The notes beneath the pieces were generated by a model, which worked only from the letters and a program-made list of their open reading frames with translations, did not search any database and was not told where the DNA came from. The position numbers were made by a program, and so were the translations under genes. Shown one piece after another: positions 1-8,634 of a DNA stretch of 64,000 nt (its first letter is position 1; each line of letters starts with the position of its first letter). Source of the DNA: Herbaspirillum rhizosphaerae_A (GTDB lineage: Bacteria; Pseudomonadota; Gammaproteobacteria; Burkholderiales; Burkholderiaceae_D); the NCBI RefSeq assembly GCF_046025915.1, contig NZ_JAQQFR010000008.1:196116-260115 (forward strand), in the 5' to 3' direction.

Positions 1-1
1 C

Positions 2-187
2 GTCTGGCCGGTGCTGGCATGGCTGGCGCGGCATTGTTCGCTACGCGGCATGCCTTTGCAGAAAGGTCAGATCATCACCACCGGATCCTGTACCGGCATG
101 TTGTTTGCCGATGCTGCGCTGAAGGTGAAAGCAGATATCAACGGCTTGGGCATTGTCGAATTGGGATTCGAACAGCGACTACGCTGA
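2..187 (+). CDS. C-terminal end of a 2-keto-4-pentenoate hydratase / FAH-family protein (5' cut by window edge)
   Basis: Only the last 61 codons are present; the frame is open from base 2 to a TGA at 185-187. The visible end carries the segment GQIITTGSCTGM followed by a stretch ending GIVELGFEQRLR. That tail is typical of 2-keto-4-pentenoate hydratases and related fumarylacetoacetate-hydrolase-fold proteins, which hydrate or hydrolyse 2-keto acids in the cytoplasm. The catalytic residues are mostly upstream of the window, so the substrate cannot be named. It converges with the flavin reductase on the other strand, with only 14 bases between the stops. Confidence 0.7.
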   Translation, partial: VWPVLAWLARHCSLRGMPLQKGQIITTGSCTGMLFADAALKVKADINGLGIVELGFEQRLR

Positions 188-201
188 TATTGCCGGGAAG
201 T

Positions 202-828
202 TTATTTAGCCCAGCCGCGCGGCCGAGCCAGCTCAAAATTGGCGTCGCTGCGCGTGCGGCCGTACCAGTCGCCGCCCATGCGCGAGAGCAGGTTCAGTTT
301 CTCGGGATCGGGCAATTGCTTGTCATTGAGGATGCGTTCATCGAAATGTGCCGCCAGCACGCGTGCCAGCAAGATATGGCAGGACGGCGCCTCGGCAGGG
401 TAGGGCATGCAACTGGCCAGTTCACATTCAAGACTCACCGGCGCAGCTGAAACACGTGGCGGACGCACCAGCGATGACGGCGTGGAGGCGATGCCGCATT
501 GTTCGAATTCGCTGATGTCGGCGTCATAGGAAAACGATGTTTCGTTCATGGCGTCAGCCAGGTCGAAGCCGACCAGATTGACCACCAGTTGCCCGGTTTC
601 CTGCGCATTGCGCACGGTATCCTTGATACTGCCGTCGCGCTGCACCAGCGGCGAGATCATCACGGTCGGCGGCTTGCCGGTCACCATCTGGAAAAAGCTG
701 AACGGCGCCAGGTTGGTCGCACCCGATGCCGACACGGTGGACACCCAGGCGACCGGACGAGGAATGACGGCGGAGGCCAGCCAGCTATAGGCCTGGCGTG
801 GGTCGACTTCAGAAAAATCCAGAAACAT
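202..828 (-). CDS. flavin reductase family protein (FMN-binding, DIM6/NTAB type)
   Basis: A 208-residue protein with the flavin-reductase-like split-barrel layout: PRPVAWVST near residue 23, the NLAPFSFF motif near residue 38 that lines the FMN site, and PPTVMISP near residue 53. Proteins of this group bind FMN and either reduce free flavin with NAD(P)H or act as partners of monooxygenases. The start at 828 is supported by a GGAG-type ribosome site (sequence GATGGAGTACCC before the ATG). The gene is divergent from livHM across 168 bases and convergent with the hydratase-like gene. The true partner or substrate is not visible. Confidence 0.85.
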   Translation of the reverse strand: MFLDFSEVDPRQAYSWLASAVIPRPVAWVSTVSASGATNLAPFSFFQMVTGKPPTVMISPLVQRDGSIKDTVRNAQETGQLVVNLVGFDLADAMNETSFSYDADISEFEQCGIASTPSSLVRPPRVSAAPVSLECELASCMPYPAEAPSCHILLARVLAAHFDERILNDKQLPDPEKLNLLSRMGGDWYGRTRSDANFELARPRGWAK

Positions 829-996
829 GGGTACTCCATCAGGTGCGTAACAGGGACGGAAACAAGTACAGCGGCAGCGAGACCGTATACTCTAGCCGGA
901 AATCGCGTGGCCGCGCTTGCAACGCTTGAGCCGTCGCGCGACTACAATAGCGGGCTTGCAAGTTTTCGCCTCCGAAAGCGCCTCAGGGAACAGGGA

Positions 997-2892
997 ATGA
1001 CGCTCTCAAGTCTGATAATACAGTTGATCAACGGTCTGGCCGATGCTTCCGCCATGTTTCTGGTGGCGGCAGGCCTGTCGCTGATTTTTGGCGTGACACG
1101 CATCGTCAACTTCGCCCACGGTTCGTTTTATATGCTGGGCATTTTTGTTGCCTATACCCTGGTCAGTCTGATTGGCGCCAGTGGTTTCGGTTTCTGGAGT
1201 GCCGTGTTGTTGTCGGCTTGCGCCGTGGCCTTGCTCGGCGCAGCGGTCGAGATCGTCATCCTGCGCCGCATCTATCGCGCCCCCGAACTGTTTCAACTGC
1301 TGGCGACTTTTGCACTGGTGCTGGTGCTCAAGGATGCCGCCTTGTATCTTTGGGGGCCAGAAGATCTGTTTGGGCCGCGCGCACCCGGTTTGGCCGGCTC
1401 GGTCGAATTACTGGGACGCCGCTTGCCGCAATATGATCTCGTTTTGATCGTGATCGGTCCTGTGGTGCTTGCTCTGTTGTGGCTGCTGCTTAATCGCACG
1501 CGCTGGGGAACACTGATCCGCGCGGCTACGCAAGACCGTGAAATGGCCGGCGCGCTTGGCATCAATCAATCCTGGCTGTTTACCGGTGTGTTCGCGCTCG
1601 GCTGCTTTCTTGCCGGTCTGGGCGGTGCTTTGCAGGGGCCGCGCATGCCCGCCAATCTGGCGCTCGATCTGGAAACCATCGGCAATGCCTTCGTCGTTGT
1701 GGTGGTCGGCGGTATGGGATCCATCAGCGGTGCCTTCCTGGCCGCCTTGCTGATCGCCGAGATTAAGGCGCTGTGCGTGGCGCTGGGTCAGGTATCCATC
1801 GGTGGCATCGATATCTCGCTGTCCAAGCTGACACTGGTGGTGGAATTTCTGGTGATGGCCGTGATCCTGGTGGTGCGTCCATGGGGTTTGCTGGGCAAGC
1901 CACAGGCCGTCAGCCGTAGCGGTGGCGCATCGGAAGCACCGTTGCGTCCGGCCGGACCTCTGCAGCGCAAGCTGGCGTTTGGCTCCATGTTGCTGCTGCT
2001 GGCCGCACCGTTAATGTCGGGCAGCTTTCCCTATCTCACCGTGTTGCTGGTGGAAATTCTTATTGCCGTCCTCTTCGCCGCCAGCCTGCATTTCATCATG
2101 GGGCCGGGTGGCATGCATTCCTTCGGCCATGCGGCTTACTTCGGACTGGGCGCTTATGCCGCTGCGCTGGTCTTGACCGGTTTGCATCTCCCGATGGAAG
2201 TCGCGCTGGTAGCCGGGCCGCTGGTGGCTGCCGCGGGTGCTTTGCTGTTCGGCTGGTTCTGCGTGCGCTTGTCGGGCGTATATCTGGCCATGCTGACGCT
2301 GGCGTTCGCACAGATCGTCTGGGCCATCATCTTCCAGTGGGATGACGTTACCGGCGGCAGCAATGGCTTGATCGGTATCTGGCCGTCGGACTGGGCGGCG
2401 TCGCCGACGGCGTTCTACTATTTGGCGCTGACGTTCAGTGTTGCCGGCGTGCTGCTGTTGCGGCGGGTGCTGTTTTCTCCTTTTGGTTATGCCATGCGCG
2501 CAGGCCGGGATTCTCCTTTGCGTGCTGAAGCGATCGGCATCGACGTCAAGCGCGTGCAGTGGATAGCTTTTGCTGTTGCGGGTTTGTTCTGTGGCATGGC
2601 GGGTGTGCTGTTTGCATTTTCAAAGGGCAGCATCTCGCCGGAAGCGATCAGCATCGGCCGCTCGGTCGATGGCCTGGTGATGGTCATGCTAGGCGGTTTG
2701 CAAACCTTGCTGGGACCGGTGGTCGGCGCTGCGGTATTTACCTGGCTGCAGGACGTGATCGCGCGCGAGACCGATTATTGGCGTGCTTTGCTGGGTGTCG
2801 TCATGCTGGCGCTGGTGTTGTTGTTCCCGACAGGGATCGCCGGATTCTTTGAACGCGTCGTCGAAAGCCGGCGCGAAGGAGATACAGCATGA
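997..2892 (+). CDS. fused branched-chain-type ABC permease (LivH-LivM in one chain)
   Basis: 631 residues. Residues 1-300 are a complete LivH-type permease (motif TRIVNFAHGSFYMLG at 34-48, ending RPWGLLGKP at 294-302). A Ser/Gly/Pro-rich linker at about 303-324 leads into a complete LivM-type permease (SFGHAAYFGLGAYAAAL, then SGVYLAMLTLAFAQ). The two halves normally come from separate genes. I chose ATG 997 because it has AGGG 8 bases upstream and starts exactly at the LivH amino terminus; the frame is open further upstream but that part has no family similarity. It overlaps livG by 4 bases (ATGA). The operon has no binding-protein gene in the window. Substrate is unknown; amino acids, amides or small acids are typical. 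Confidence 0.88.
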   Translation: MTLSSLIIQLINGLADASAMFLVAAGLSLIFGVTRIVNFAHGSFYMLGIFVAYTLVSLIGASGFGFWSAVLLSACAVALLGAAVEIVILRRIYRAPELFQLLATFALVLVLKDAALYLWGPEDLFGPRAPGLAGSVELLGRRLPQYDLVLIVIGPVVLALLWLLLNRTRWGTLIRAATQDREMAGALGINQSWLFTGVFALGCFLAGLGGALQGPRMPANLALDLETIGNAFVVVVVGGMGSISGAFLAALLIAEIKALCVALGQVSIGGIDISLSKLTLVVEFLVMAVILVVRPWGLLGKPQAVSRSGGASEAPLRPAGPLQRKLAFGSMLLLLAAPLMSGSFPYLTVLLVEILIAVLFAASLHFIMGPGGMHSFGHAAYFGLGAYAAALVLTGLHLPMEVALVAGPLVAAAGALLFGWFCVRLSGVYLAMLTLAFAQIVWAIIFQWDDVTGGSNGLIGIWPSDWAASPTAFYYLALTFSVAGVLLLRRVLFSPFGYAMRAGRDSPLRAEAIGIDVKRVQWIAFAVAGLFCGMAGVLFAFSKGSISPEAISIGRSVDGLVMVMLGGLQTLLGPVVGAAVFTWLQDVIARETDYWRALLGVVMLALVLLFPTGIAGFFERVVESRREGDTA

Positions 2893-3674
2893 GTCTCCTC
2901 CAAGTGCGCAACATCAGTAAATCCTTCGGCGGCGTCAAAGCGGTCGACGATGTGTCTTTCGATCTGCCTGCGGGGCAATTGCTGGCGTTGCTCGGCCCCA
3001 ATGGCGCGGGCAAATCGACCTGTTTCAATATCCTCAATGGACAATATCGGCCCGATGCCGGATCAGTGCTGTTCGATGGCCGCAGAATCGATGGCATGAA
3101 ACCGCGCGATATCTGGCGTCTTGGCGTGGGACGGACGTTTCAGATCTCTGCCACTTTTGCGTCGATGACGGCGTTGGAAAATGTGCAGATGGCGTTAATC
3201 TCGCGCGAGCGAAAATTGTTTCAGCTATGGAGTCCAGCAGCATCTCTATACCGCGATGAGGCGATGGTGCTGTTGGAACAGGTCGGTATGGCAGCGCAGG
3301 CGGAACGGGCGTGCGGCGTGCTGGCATACGGCGACATCAAGCGCGTCGAGCTGGCGGTGGCGCTGGCCAACCGGCCGCGCTTGCTGCTGATGGACGAGCC
3401 TACCGCCGGCATGGCGCCGCAGGAACGCAATGCACTGATGGCGTTGACCAAAAAACTGGTGGTCGAACGCAATCTCTCGGTGCTGTTTACGGAACACAGT
3501 ATGGACGTCGTATTCACCTTCGCTGATCGCATGATCGTGTTGGCACGCGGACAGCTGATTGCCGAAGGTGATGGTGATGTGATTCGCAATCATCCCAAGG
3601 TGCAGGAGGTGTATTTCGGCTCCGGCAAGACTTTCGAAAAACAAGATATATCGCATGCAGGGAAGTCGATATGA
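2889..3674 (+). CDS. branched-chain-type ABC transporter ATPase (LivG family)
   Basis: 261 residues. Walker A GPNGAGKST at 36-44, LivG-type signature region LAYGDIKRVELA in place of the canonical LSGGQ, Walker B LLLMDEPTAGM, and a switch histidine in LFTEHSMD. It powers import together with the fused permease. Start and stop overlap the neighbours by 4 bases on both sides (ATGA junctions), so translation is almost certainly coupled. The carboxyl end is about 10 residues longer than many LivG proteins, with a Lys/Asp-rich tail of no known role. Confidence 0.92.
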   Translation: MSLLQVRNISKSFGGVKAVDDVSFDLPAGQLLALLGPNGAGKSTCFNILNGQYRPDAGSVLFDGRRIDGMKPRDIWRLGVGRTFQISATFASMTALENVQMALISRERKLFQLWSPAASLYRDEAMVLLEQVGMAAQAERACGVLAYGDIKRVELAVALANRPRLLLMDEPTAGMAPQERNALMALTKKLVVERNLSVLFTEHSMDVVFTFADRMIVLARGQLIAEGDGDVIRNHPKVQEVYFGSGKTFEKQDISHAGKSI

Positions 3675-4384
3675 GCGATGTGCTACTCAGGGTTGAAGGC
3701 CTTAACGCCTGGTACGATCGTGCCCATATCTTGTTTGATGTCGGCCTCGAAGTGCGGCGTGGTGAAGTGGTGGCGCTGATGGGACGCAATGGCGCCGGCA
3801 AATCGACCACGATGAAGGCGATCATGGGCATGCTGGATCAGATTCAGGGCAAGGTGACTTTTCTTGGTAAAGATGTGAGCCGTGCACGGCCGCATCAGAT
3901 CGCCCGCATGGGTATGGGTTACGTGCCGGAGGATCGGCGCGTATTCACCGACCTGACCGTGTTGGAAAATCTGGAGGTGGGTCGCCAGCAGCCGCGCCCC
4001 GAGGCCTTTGCCTGGACGCCGCAAAAACTCTTCGACCTGTTCCCGAACCTTGGTGAAATGCAGCAGCGTCCCGGTGGACAGATGAGCGGCGGCGAGCAGC
4101 AGATGTTGACCGTTGCGCGCACGTTGATGGGTAATCCCTATCTGGTGTTGCTGGACGAACCATCCGAAGGCGTGGCGCCGGTGATCGTCGAGCAGATGGC
4201 CGAGACCATTCTGAAACTCAAGCGAGAAGGCATGTCCATTCTGTTGTCGGAACAAAACCTGCATTTCGCCGGACTGGTGAGTGATCGTGCTTACGTGCTC
4301 GAAAACGGCCACATCCGTTACCAGGGCACAATGGCGCAATTGGCTGCTGACGACGACGCGCGGCGCGCCTATCTTGCCGTGTAG
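3671..4384 (+). CDS. branched-chain-type ABC transporter ATPase (LivF family)
   Basis: 237 residues, normal LivF length. Walker A GRNGAGKST near residue 38, signature MSGGEQQMLTVARTL, Walker B LVLLDEPSEGVAP, and the LLSEQN switch region characteristic of LivF. It is the second ATPase of the fused-permease importer and the last gene of this three-gene operon. The stop at 4382-4384 is followed by about 300 bases without a clear gene. Confidence 0.92.
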   Translation: MSDVLLRVEGLNAWYDRAHILFDVGLEVRRGEVVALMGRNGAGKSTTMKAIMGMLDQIQGKVTFLGKDVSRARPHQIARMGMGYVPEDRRVFTDLTVLENLEVGRQQPRPEAFAWTPQKLFDLFPNLGEMQQRPGGQMSGGEQQMLTVARTLMGNPYLVLLDEPSEGVAPVIVEQMAETILKLKREGMSILLSEQNLHFAGLVSDRAYVLENGHIRYQGTMAQLAADDDARRAYLAV

Positions 4385-4730
4385 GAAAAGATTGACGTGT
4401 GTCGCAAGCGCGCAACCTGTTGTCTTTCACTCACATTGCTTTAGAGATAACTATTTAAAAATCTGCTTTTGTGCGTTAATTAAAGCGACGGGTATCCGTA
4501 ATTTGCGCGGATCCGCCCTATGACTCTGCTTGATCTCATTTGTTTTTTCTCGATCCTGGATGAGCCATCGCGGCTCAGCAGTATTCAGTACGACCATCAA
4601 GATTCACCGCTGCTTAGTTCCTCGTTGATGTTGCCTTTAGATGTTTGTGCTTGTTTGTTGCCGCATGTCGCGCAGATAGGATGACAAAATCAATCGCTTA
4701 TACAAAATCCTGATCATCAATGGATCTCTG
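4385..4730. other. intergenic region between livF and the diguanylate cyclase
   Basis: The region is AT-richer than the flanks. I see no convincing gene. A small perfect hairpin, TGAGCC/GGCTCA with a 5-base loop, lies at 4561-4577 but lacks a T-run, so I do not call it a terminator. The last 51 bases (4680-4730) are in frame with the downstream cyclase and encode a plausible part of its first membrane helix (see that entry). Confidence 0.5.
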
Positions 4731-6209
4731 TTGGTCGCGTTGATATGCGGCTTGTGCTTCTGGCTGATCTATAAAAGTCATGAAGAAGCACGTCAAAACG
4801 CCATCGAAAATTCACAGAATGTCGCGCTGGTCGCACAGCGCGATATCGTCAGAAATATTGAAATCGTGTCCCTGTCCATGGATGCATTGGCGCATCGATA
4901 TCAGAACACCATGTTCAAAGATCTCACCAATAGTCAGAAACATTCCTACCTGTTCGGCAGCGGGCTGGAGGCGAAGCATATGGTTTTCACCGCGATCATT
5001 GACGCCGCAGGCGAGGTAGTGGCGACTTCCTTACCGGGAGTGCCCAGCAAGACCTATGCCGATCGTTCATATTTCAAGATCCAGCGCGATCGTTTTGACG
5101 TCGGTTTGTACATATCGGCACCACTTGTCGCCAAATTCGACAACGACCTGCAAGCCGTCGTTCTGTCCAAACGCTTGTCCAATATTGATGGCAGCTTTGC
5201 AGGCATCGTCGCTATGGCGCTGGATCTGGATTACTTTCGTGAGTTGTTCAGTGGCATTGCGCTGGGCGAAGATGGTGTCATCTCGCTCTATTCGCGGGAT
5301 GGCATCATTTATATGCGCGTTCCCTCTTCAACGGCCATGGTCGGTCGCGATATGAGCAAGAGTCCCAATTTTTTACAGGTCCGCGACGCGATTCAGCGGG
5401 ACAGCGGCAATTTCTTTATCCGTTCTTCCACAGATGGTGTCGAACGCTTGTTTTCATTCAAGAGCGTCCCAGGAACGCGGCTGGTTGTGATGGTCGGGCG
5501 CTCCGAGAAGGACATCTACAAAGATTGGTGGGATGATGTGTACGGCACCATGGTCATGATGTCGCTGGGCGGTCTGGTGTTCCTGGTCTTGTTCTGGGTG
5601 CTGCGCAAAGAACTCAGAAAACGTGTTGAAGCCGAAGAAAAACTAAATCAGCTGGCCCGCGTCGACGGGCTGACAAAGCTGATCAACCGCCGCACACTGG
5701 ATGATTTGTTGGAGGACTTATGGAGCGTGTCGCAACGGGGTAACGTCGCTTTTTCCATCTTGTTTATCGACGTTGATAATTTCAAACTCTATAACGATAC
5801 CTACGGACATCAGAAAGGCGATGACGTCCTTGCTGCTGTCGCACAGGCGATCACGGACGCCTTGCCTCGCAGTTCGGACGTCGCGGCACGGTATGGCGGC
5901 GAAGAGTTTGTCGTCGTGCTGGCGGAAACCGAAGCGCCAGGTGCAATGCTGGTCGGTGAGAAAATCAGGAATGCCATTGAAATACTGAAAATTCCTCATT
6001 CCCGCAGCCAGTTCGGCCACGTCACGGCAAGCATTGGCGTGGCGACCTATGACCGTAATGCGCATGCAAGCATTGAAGCCGTGCTCAATGCGGCTGACGG
6101 TGCCTTGTATGAAGCCAAAGGCAGCGGCCGCAATCAGGTGAAGCTGAGTTCTGCGCCGGCAACAACGCCGGCACCGATACCGGCAACAACGCCTGCGGCT
6201 GCCTCCTGA
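4731..6209 (+). CDS. membrane diguanylate cyclase (extracytoplasmic sensor + GGDEF)
   Basis: 492 residues from the TTG at 4731. Order: partial first membrane helix (1-14), a long extracytoplasmic sensor region of Cache type (about 20-265), a second helix at 272-291, a short coiled linker, and a GGDEF domain (about 310-470). The active-site motif is GGEEF at 389-393, with the inhibitory c-di-GMP site RSSD at 380-383 in the correct spacing, so it should make c-di-GMP and be product-inhibited. A low-complexity Ala/Thr/Pro tail ends the protein. The start is doubtful: TTG cuts the first helix in half. In-frame sequence from 4680 extends the helix (N-I-N-G-S-L-L type residues) but contains no ATG or GTG. 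An ATG at 4681 is out of frame by one base. Confidence 0.85.
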   Translation: MVALICGLCFWLIYKSHEEARQNAIENSQNVALVAQRDIVRNIEIVSLSMDALAHRYQNTMFKDLTNSQKHSYLFGSGLEAKHMVFTAIIDAAGEVVATSLPGVPSKTYADRSYFKIQRDRFDVGLYISAPLVAKFDNDLQAVVLSKRLSNIDGSFAGIVAMALDLDYFRELFSGIALGEDGVISLYSRDGIIYMRVPSSTAMVGRDMSKSPNFLQVRDAIQRDSGNFFIRSSTDGVERLFSFKSVPGTRLVVMVGRSEKDIYKDWWDDVYGTMVMMSLGGLVFLVLFWVLRKELRKRVEAEEKLNQLARVDGLTKLINRRTLDDLLEDLWSVSQRGNVAFSILFIDVDNFKLYNDTYGHQKGDDVLAAVAQAITDALPRSSDVAARYGGEEFVVVLAETEAPGAMLVGEKIRNAIEILKIPHSRSQFGHVTASIGVATYDRNAHASIEAVLNAADGALYEAKGSGRNQVKLSSAPATTPAPIPATTPAAAS

Positions 6210-6251
6210 TTCCTTACTCCCGGTTTTTGACTTCTAAGTACCGGGTCGATG

Positions 6252-6959
6252 TCATAGGTACTGCTTCGCCAGCGGATAATTCCATTCGCCGCGTTTGCTG
6301 GTTTGCAGACCAAGTCGTACCAGGCCTTCAGCAAACGTCACGGCGGCGCTGACGCCGTCAATCACTGGTACGCCCAGCTCCTTGCTGATGGCCTGACACA
6401 GATCGGCCATGCCGGCACATCCCAGGACGATACAGTCGACGTCATCCTGCTCCAGCGCGAGGCGGCATTCCTGCATGATCGCGGCGTAGGCGTCGGAGGC
6501 GGGATTGTCGAGATCCAGTACGGCGATTTCACAGGCGCGGATGTTGCGGCAAAAGCGTTGCATACCGTAGCGTTCTGCAAGATGGGCTGCGATGCCGCAG
6601 GTTCTTCCGAGTGTAGTAACGATGCTGAAATGCTTGCCGACGAAACTGGCGGCGTGCATGGCGGCTTCGGCGATGCCAAACACCGGACCGCTGGCGATCT
6701 CACGTGCTGCTTCGAGGCCGGGGTCGCCGAAGCAGGCGATGATATGGGCGTCTGCGCCGGCTGCTTCGGCGCGGCGGATTTCGGCAAGCAGGCCGGGTAC
6801 GCACATGGCTTCGTCGTAATGACCTTCGATCGAGACGGGGCCGGTGGTGGGGTTGCAGGCCCAGATCTCGGTGCCCGGTGCTGCGACCTGGCGGGCACAC
6901 TCGCCGATCTTGGCCGTCATGCTGGCGGTGGTGTTGGGATTGACGATGTTGATTTTCAC
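6252..6959 (-). CDS. hydantoin racemase / Asp-Glu racemase family protein
   Basis: 235 residues. The family signature is clear: NPNTTASMT at 7-15 and the two catalytic cysteines, Cys76 in ACFGDPG and Cys181 in LGCAGM, at the expected spacing. Members interconvert D- and L-5-substituted hydantoins, or isomerise related amides and amino acids, using the two cysteines as acid/base pair. It is the last gene after livF (77 bases downstream) of a leftward transport operon, so the imported compound is probably its substrate or precursor. No hydantoinase or carbamoylase is in the window. Allantoin racemase is a possible alternative within the same superfamily. Confidence 0.85.
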   Translation of the reverse strand: MKINIVNPNTTASMTAKIGECARQVAAPGTEIWACNPTTGPVSIEGHYDEAMCVPGLLAEIRRAEAAGADAHIIACFGDPGLEAAREIASGPVFGIAEAAMHAASFVGKHFSIVTTLGRTCGIAAHLAERYGMQRFCRNIRACEIAVLDLDNPASDAYAAIMQECRLALEQDDVDCIVLGCAGMADLCQAISKELGVPVIDGVSAAVTFAEGLVRLGLQTSKRGEWNYPLAKQYL

Positions 6960-7036
6960 GTTGTCTCGATTGTTCTTGGCGGTTGATGCTGTACGGGGTA
7001 GTCGGTGCTTACTTTGTTTGCTGTGATTCCGTGCTG

Positions 7037-7801
7037 TTATGCGCCCAGATACAGGCGCTTGATGTCGGGATGGTCGAGCAGCTCGCGCGAAACGCCTTCC
7101 AGTTCGATGCGCCCGGTGGCGAGGATGTAGGCGTAGCGCGAGATCATCAGCGCCATGCGGCTGTTCTGTTCGACCAGCATGATGGTGACGCCTTCGTCCT
7201 TGTTGATTTCCAGAATGGTGCGCGCAATCAGGCGGATGAATTGCGGTGCAATGCCCAGCGACGGCTCGTCCAGCAACAACAGCCGCGGGCGCGCCATCAA
7301 TGCGCGGCCGATGGCGACCATTTGCTGCTCGCCGCCGGACAGGCTTGATGCCTGCTGGCTGAAACGTTCCTTCAGACGCGGGAAACGCGTCAGCACCTTG
7401 TCCAGATCTGCCGCGATACCGCCCTTGTCGGAACGCGTATAAGCGCCCATCAACAGGTTGTCCTTGATCGACATGAAAGGAAAAACGTGGCGCCCTTCCG
7501 GCACCATCGCCACGCCTTGTTCAACCAGCTTGTGCGCCGAGGTGCCGGTGACATTGCTGCCGTTGAGCAGCACCTGGCCGCCGCATACCGGCGACAGGCC
7601 CGTCACGGCGCGCAAGGTTGATGATTTTCCCGCGCCGTTGGCGCCGATCAGCGCCACCACGCTGCCCTGGTCGACGCGCAGACTGACGTCTTGCAGCGCG
7701 CGCACCTGGCCGTAGTTCAGCGAAACGTTTTGCAGTTGCAGATGTGGGATGGCACTCTCGGCTTGCTCGGCTGTAGCGGTGGATTCCAGTATCGCGTTCA
7801 T
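7037..7801 (-). CDS. branched-chain-type ABC transporter ATPase (LivF family), second system
   Basis: 254 residues with a 20-residue amino-terminal extension rich in Ala/Glu before the ABC fold. Walker A GANGAGKSS, signature LSGGEQQMVAIGRAL, Walker B LLLLDEPSLGIAP, and MLVEQN near the end. It overlaps the upstream livG by 4 bases. It works with LivG, LivM, LivH and the binding protein of the same leftward operon to import the substrate of the porin/racemase unit. Confidence 0.92.
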   Translation of the reverse strand: MNAILESTATAEQAESAIPHLQLQNVSLNYGQVRALQDVSLRVDQGSVVALIGANGAGKSSTLRAVTGLSPVCGGQVLLNGSNVTGTSAHKLVEQGVAMVPEGRHVFPFMSIKDNLLMGAYTRSDKGGIAADLDKVLTRFPRLKERFSQQASSLSGGEQQMVAIGRALMARPRLLLLDEPSLGIAPQFIRLIARTILEINKDEGVTIMLVEQNSRMALMISRYAYILATGRIELEGVSRELLDHPDIKRLYLGA

Positions 7802-8634
7802 AGACCGATGTCCTCATCTTCCTTGCCCAGATAGGCTTCAATGACCTGTTCGTTGTTACGGATTTCTTCCGGTGTGCCTTCGGCGATTTTCTTGCCGAAA
7901 TAGAGTACGTGGATATGGTCGGAGATTTTCATCACGGCTTTCATATCGTGCTCCACCAGCAGGATGGAGACACCGCTGGCGGCGATTTTGCGTGTCAGTT
8001 CCACGGCGCGGTCGGTTTCGTCGGGATTGAGTCCGGCGTAGGGTTCGTCGAGCAACAGCACCTTGGGGCTTGCTGCCATGCCCATGGCGATGCCGAGCAG
8101 GCGCAGATAGCCGTGCGGGAGTGTCTTGGCGACGCTGCTGGCGACACCGTCGAGGTCGAGGAAACGTAAAATTTCCAGTGCGTCGGCGCGCATGCGGTCT
8201 TCGTCGCGGCGTGCTGAAAGCGTGTTGGCGAATACCTGAAAATCATTGGCGCTGCGCGAGAGCTGGCGCGCCAGTGCAACGTGTTCCAGTGCGGTCAACT
8301 CGGGGAAGATGGTGGTTTCCTGGAAGGTGCGCACCAGTCCACGGGCGGAGATCTTGTGCGGATTCAGTCCGGTGATGTCTTCGCCGAACAGGCGTACTTT
8401 GCCGGTGGTCGGCGTGCAGAAACCCGCCAGCATTTTGAAGAAAGTGCTCTTGCCCGCACCGTTGGGCCCAATCACGGAGGTGACCTTGCCGGTTTCGGTA
8501 CCGAGCGAGAGCGAGACATCGTCGTTGGCCAGCAGGCCACCGAAGCGTTTGCTCAGACCGCTGGCTTCGAGGATGACGCGTTTGTCCGGAGGCGGGGTCA
8601 CCGAAGGGCTGACCGGATTCATGGATGCACTCAT
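7798..8634 (-). CDS. branched-chain-type ABC transporter ATPase (LivG family), second system
   Basis: 278 residues. Walker A GPNGAGKST, LivG-type signature region LPHGYLRLLGIAMG, Walker B VLLLDEPYAGLNP, switch region LLVEHDM. The amino terminus has about 15 extra Pro/Ser residues before the ABC domain. It overlaps livM upstream and livF downstream by 4 bases each (ATGA), indicating translational coupling. Confidence 0.92.
   Translation of the reverse strand: MSASMNPVSPSVTPPPDKRVILEASGLSKRFGGLLANDDVSLSLGTETGKVTSVIGPNGAGKSTFFKMLAGFCTPTTGKVRLFGEDITGLNPHKISARGLVRTFQETTIFPELTALEHVALARQLSRSANDFQVFANTLSARRDEDRMRADALEILRFLDLDGVASSVAKTLPHGYLRLLGIAMGMAASPKVLLLDEPYAGLNPDETDRAVELTRKIAASGVSILLVEHDMKAVMKISDHIHVLYFGKKIAEGTPEEIRNNEQVIEAYLGKEDEDIGL

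Noticed and set aside
499..996. 166 extra in-frame codons before livHM
   Set aside because: They overlap the flavin reductase on the other strand, have no permease similarity, and ATG 997 has a ribosome site and the normal LivH start.
4561..4577. Hairpin after livF as a terminator
   Set aside because: The stem is only 6 pairs and there is no T-run; it lies 177 bases past the stop.
6219..6245. CCCGGT/ACCGGG pair between the cyclase and the racemase as a terminator
   Set aside because: Six-base stem, 15-base loop, weak T-run; not convincing although a terminator is expected there.
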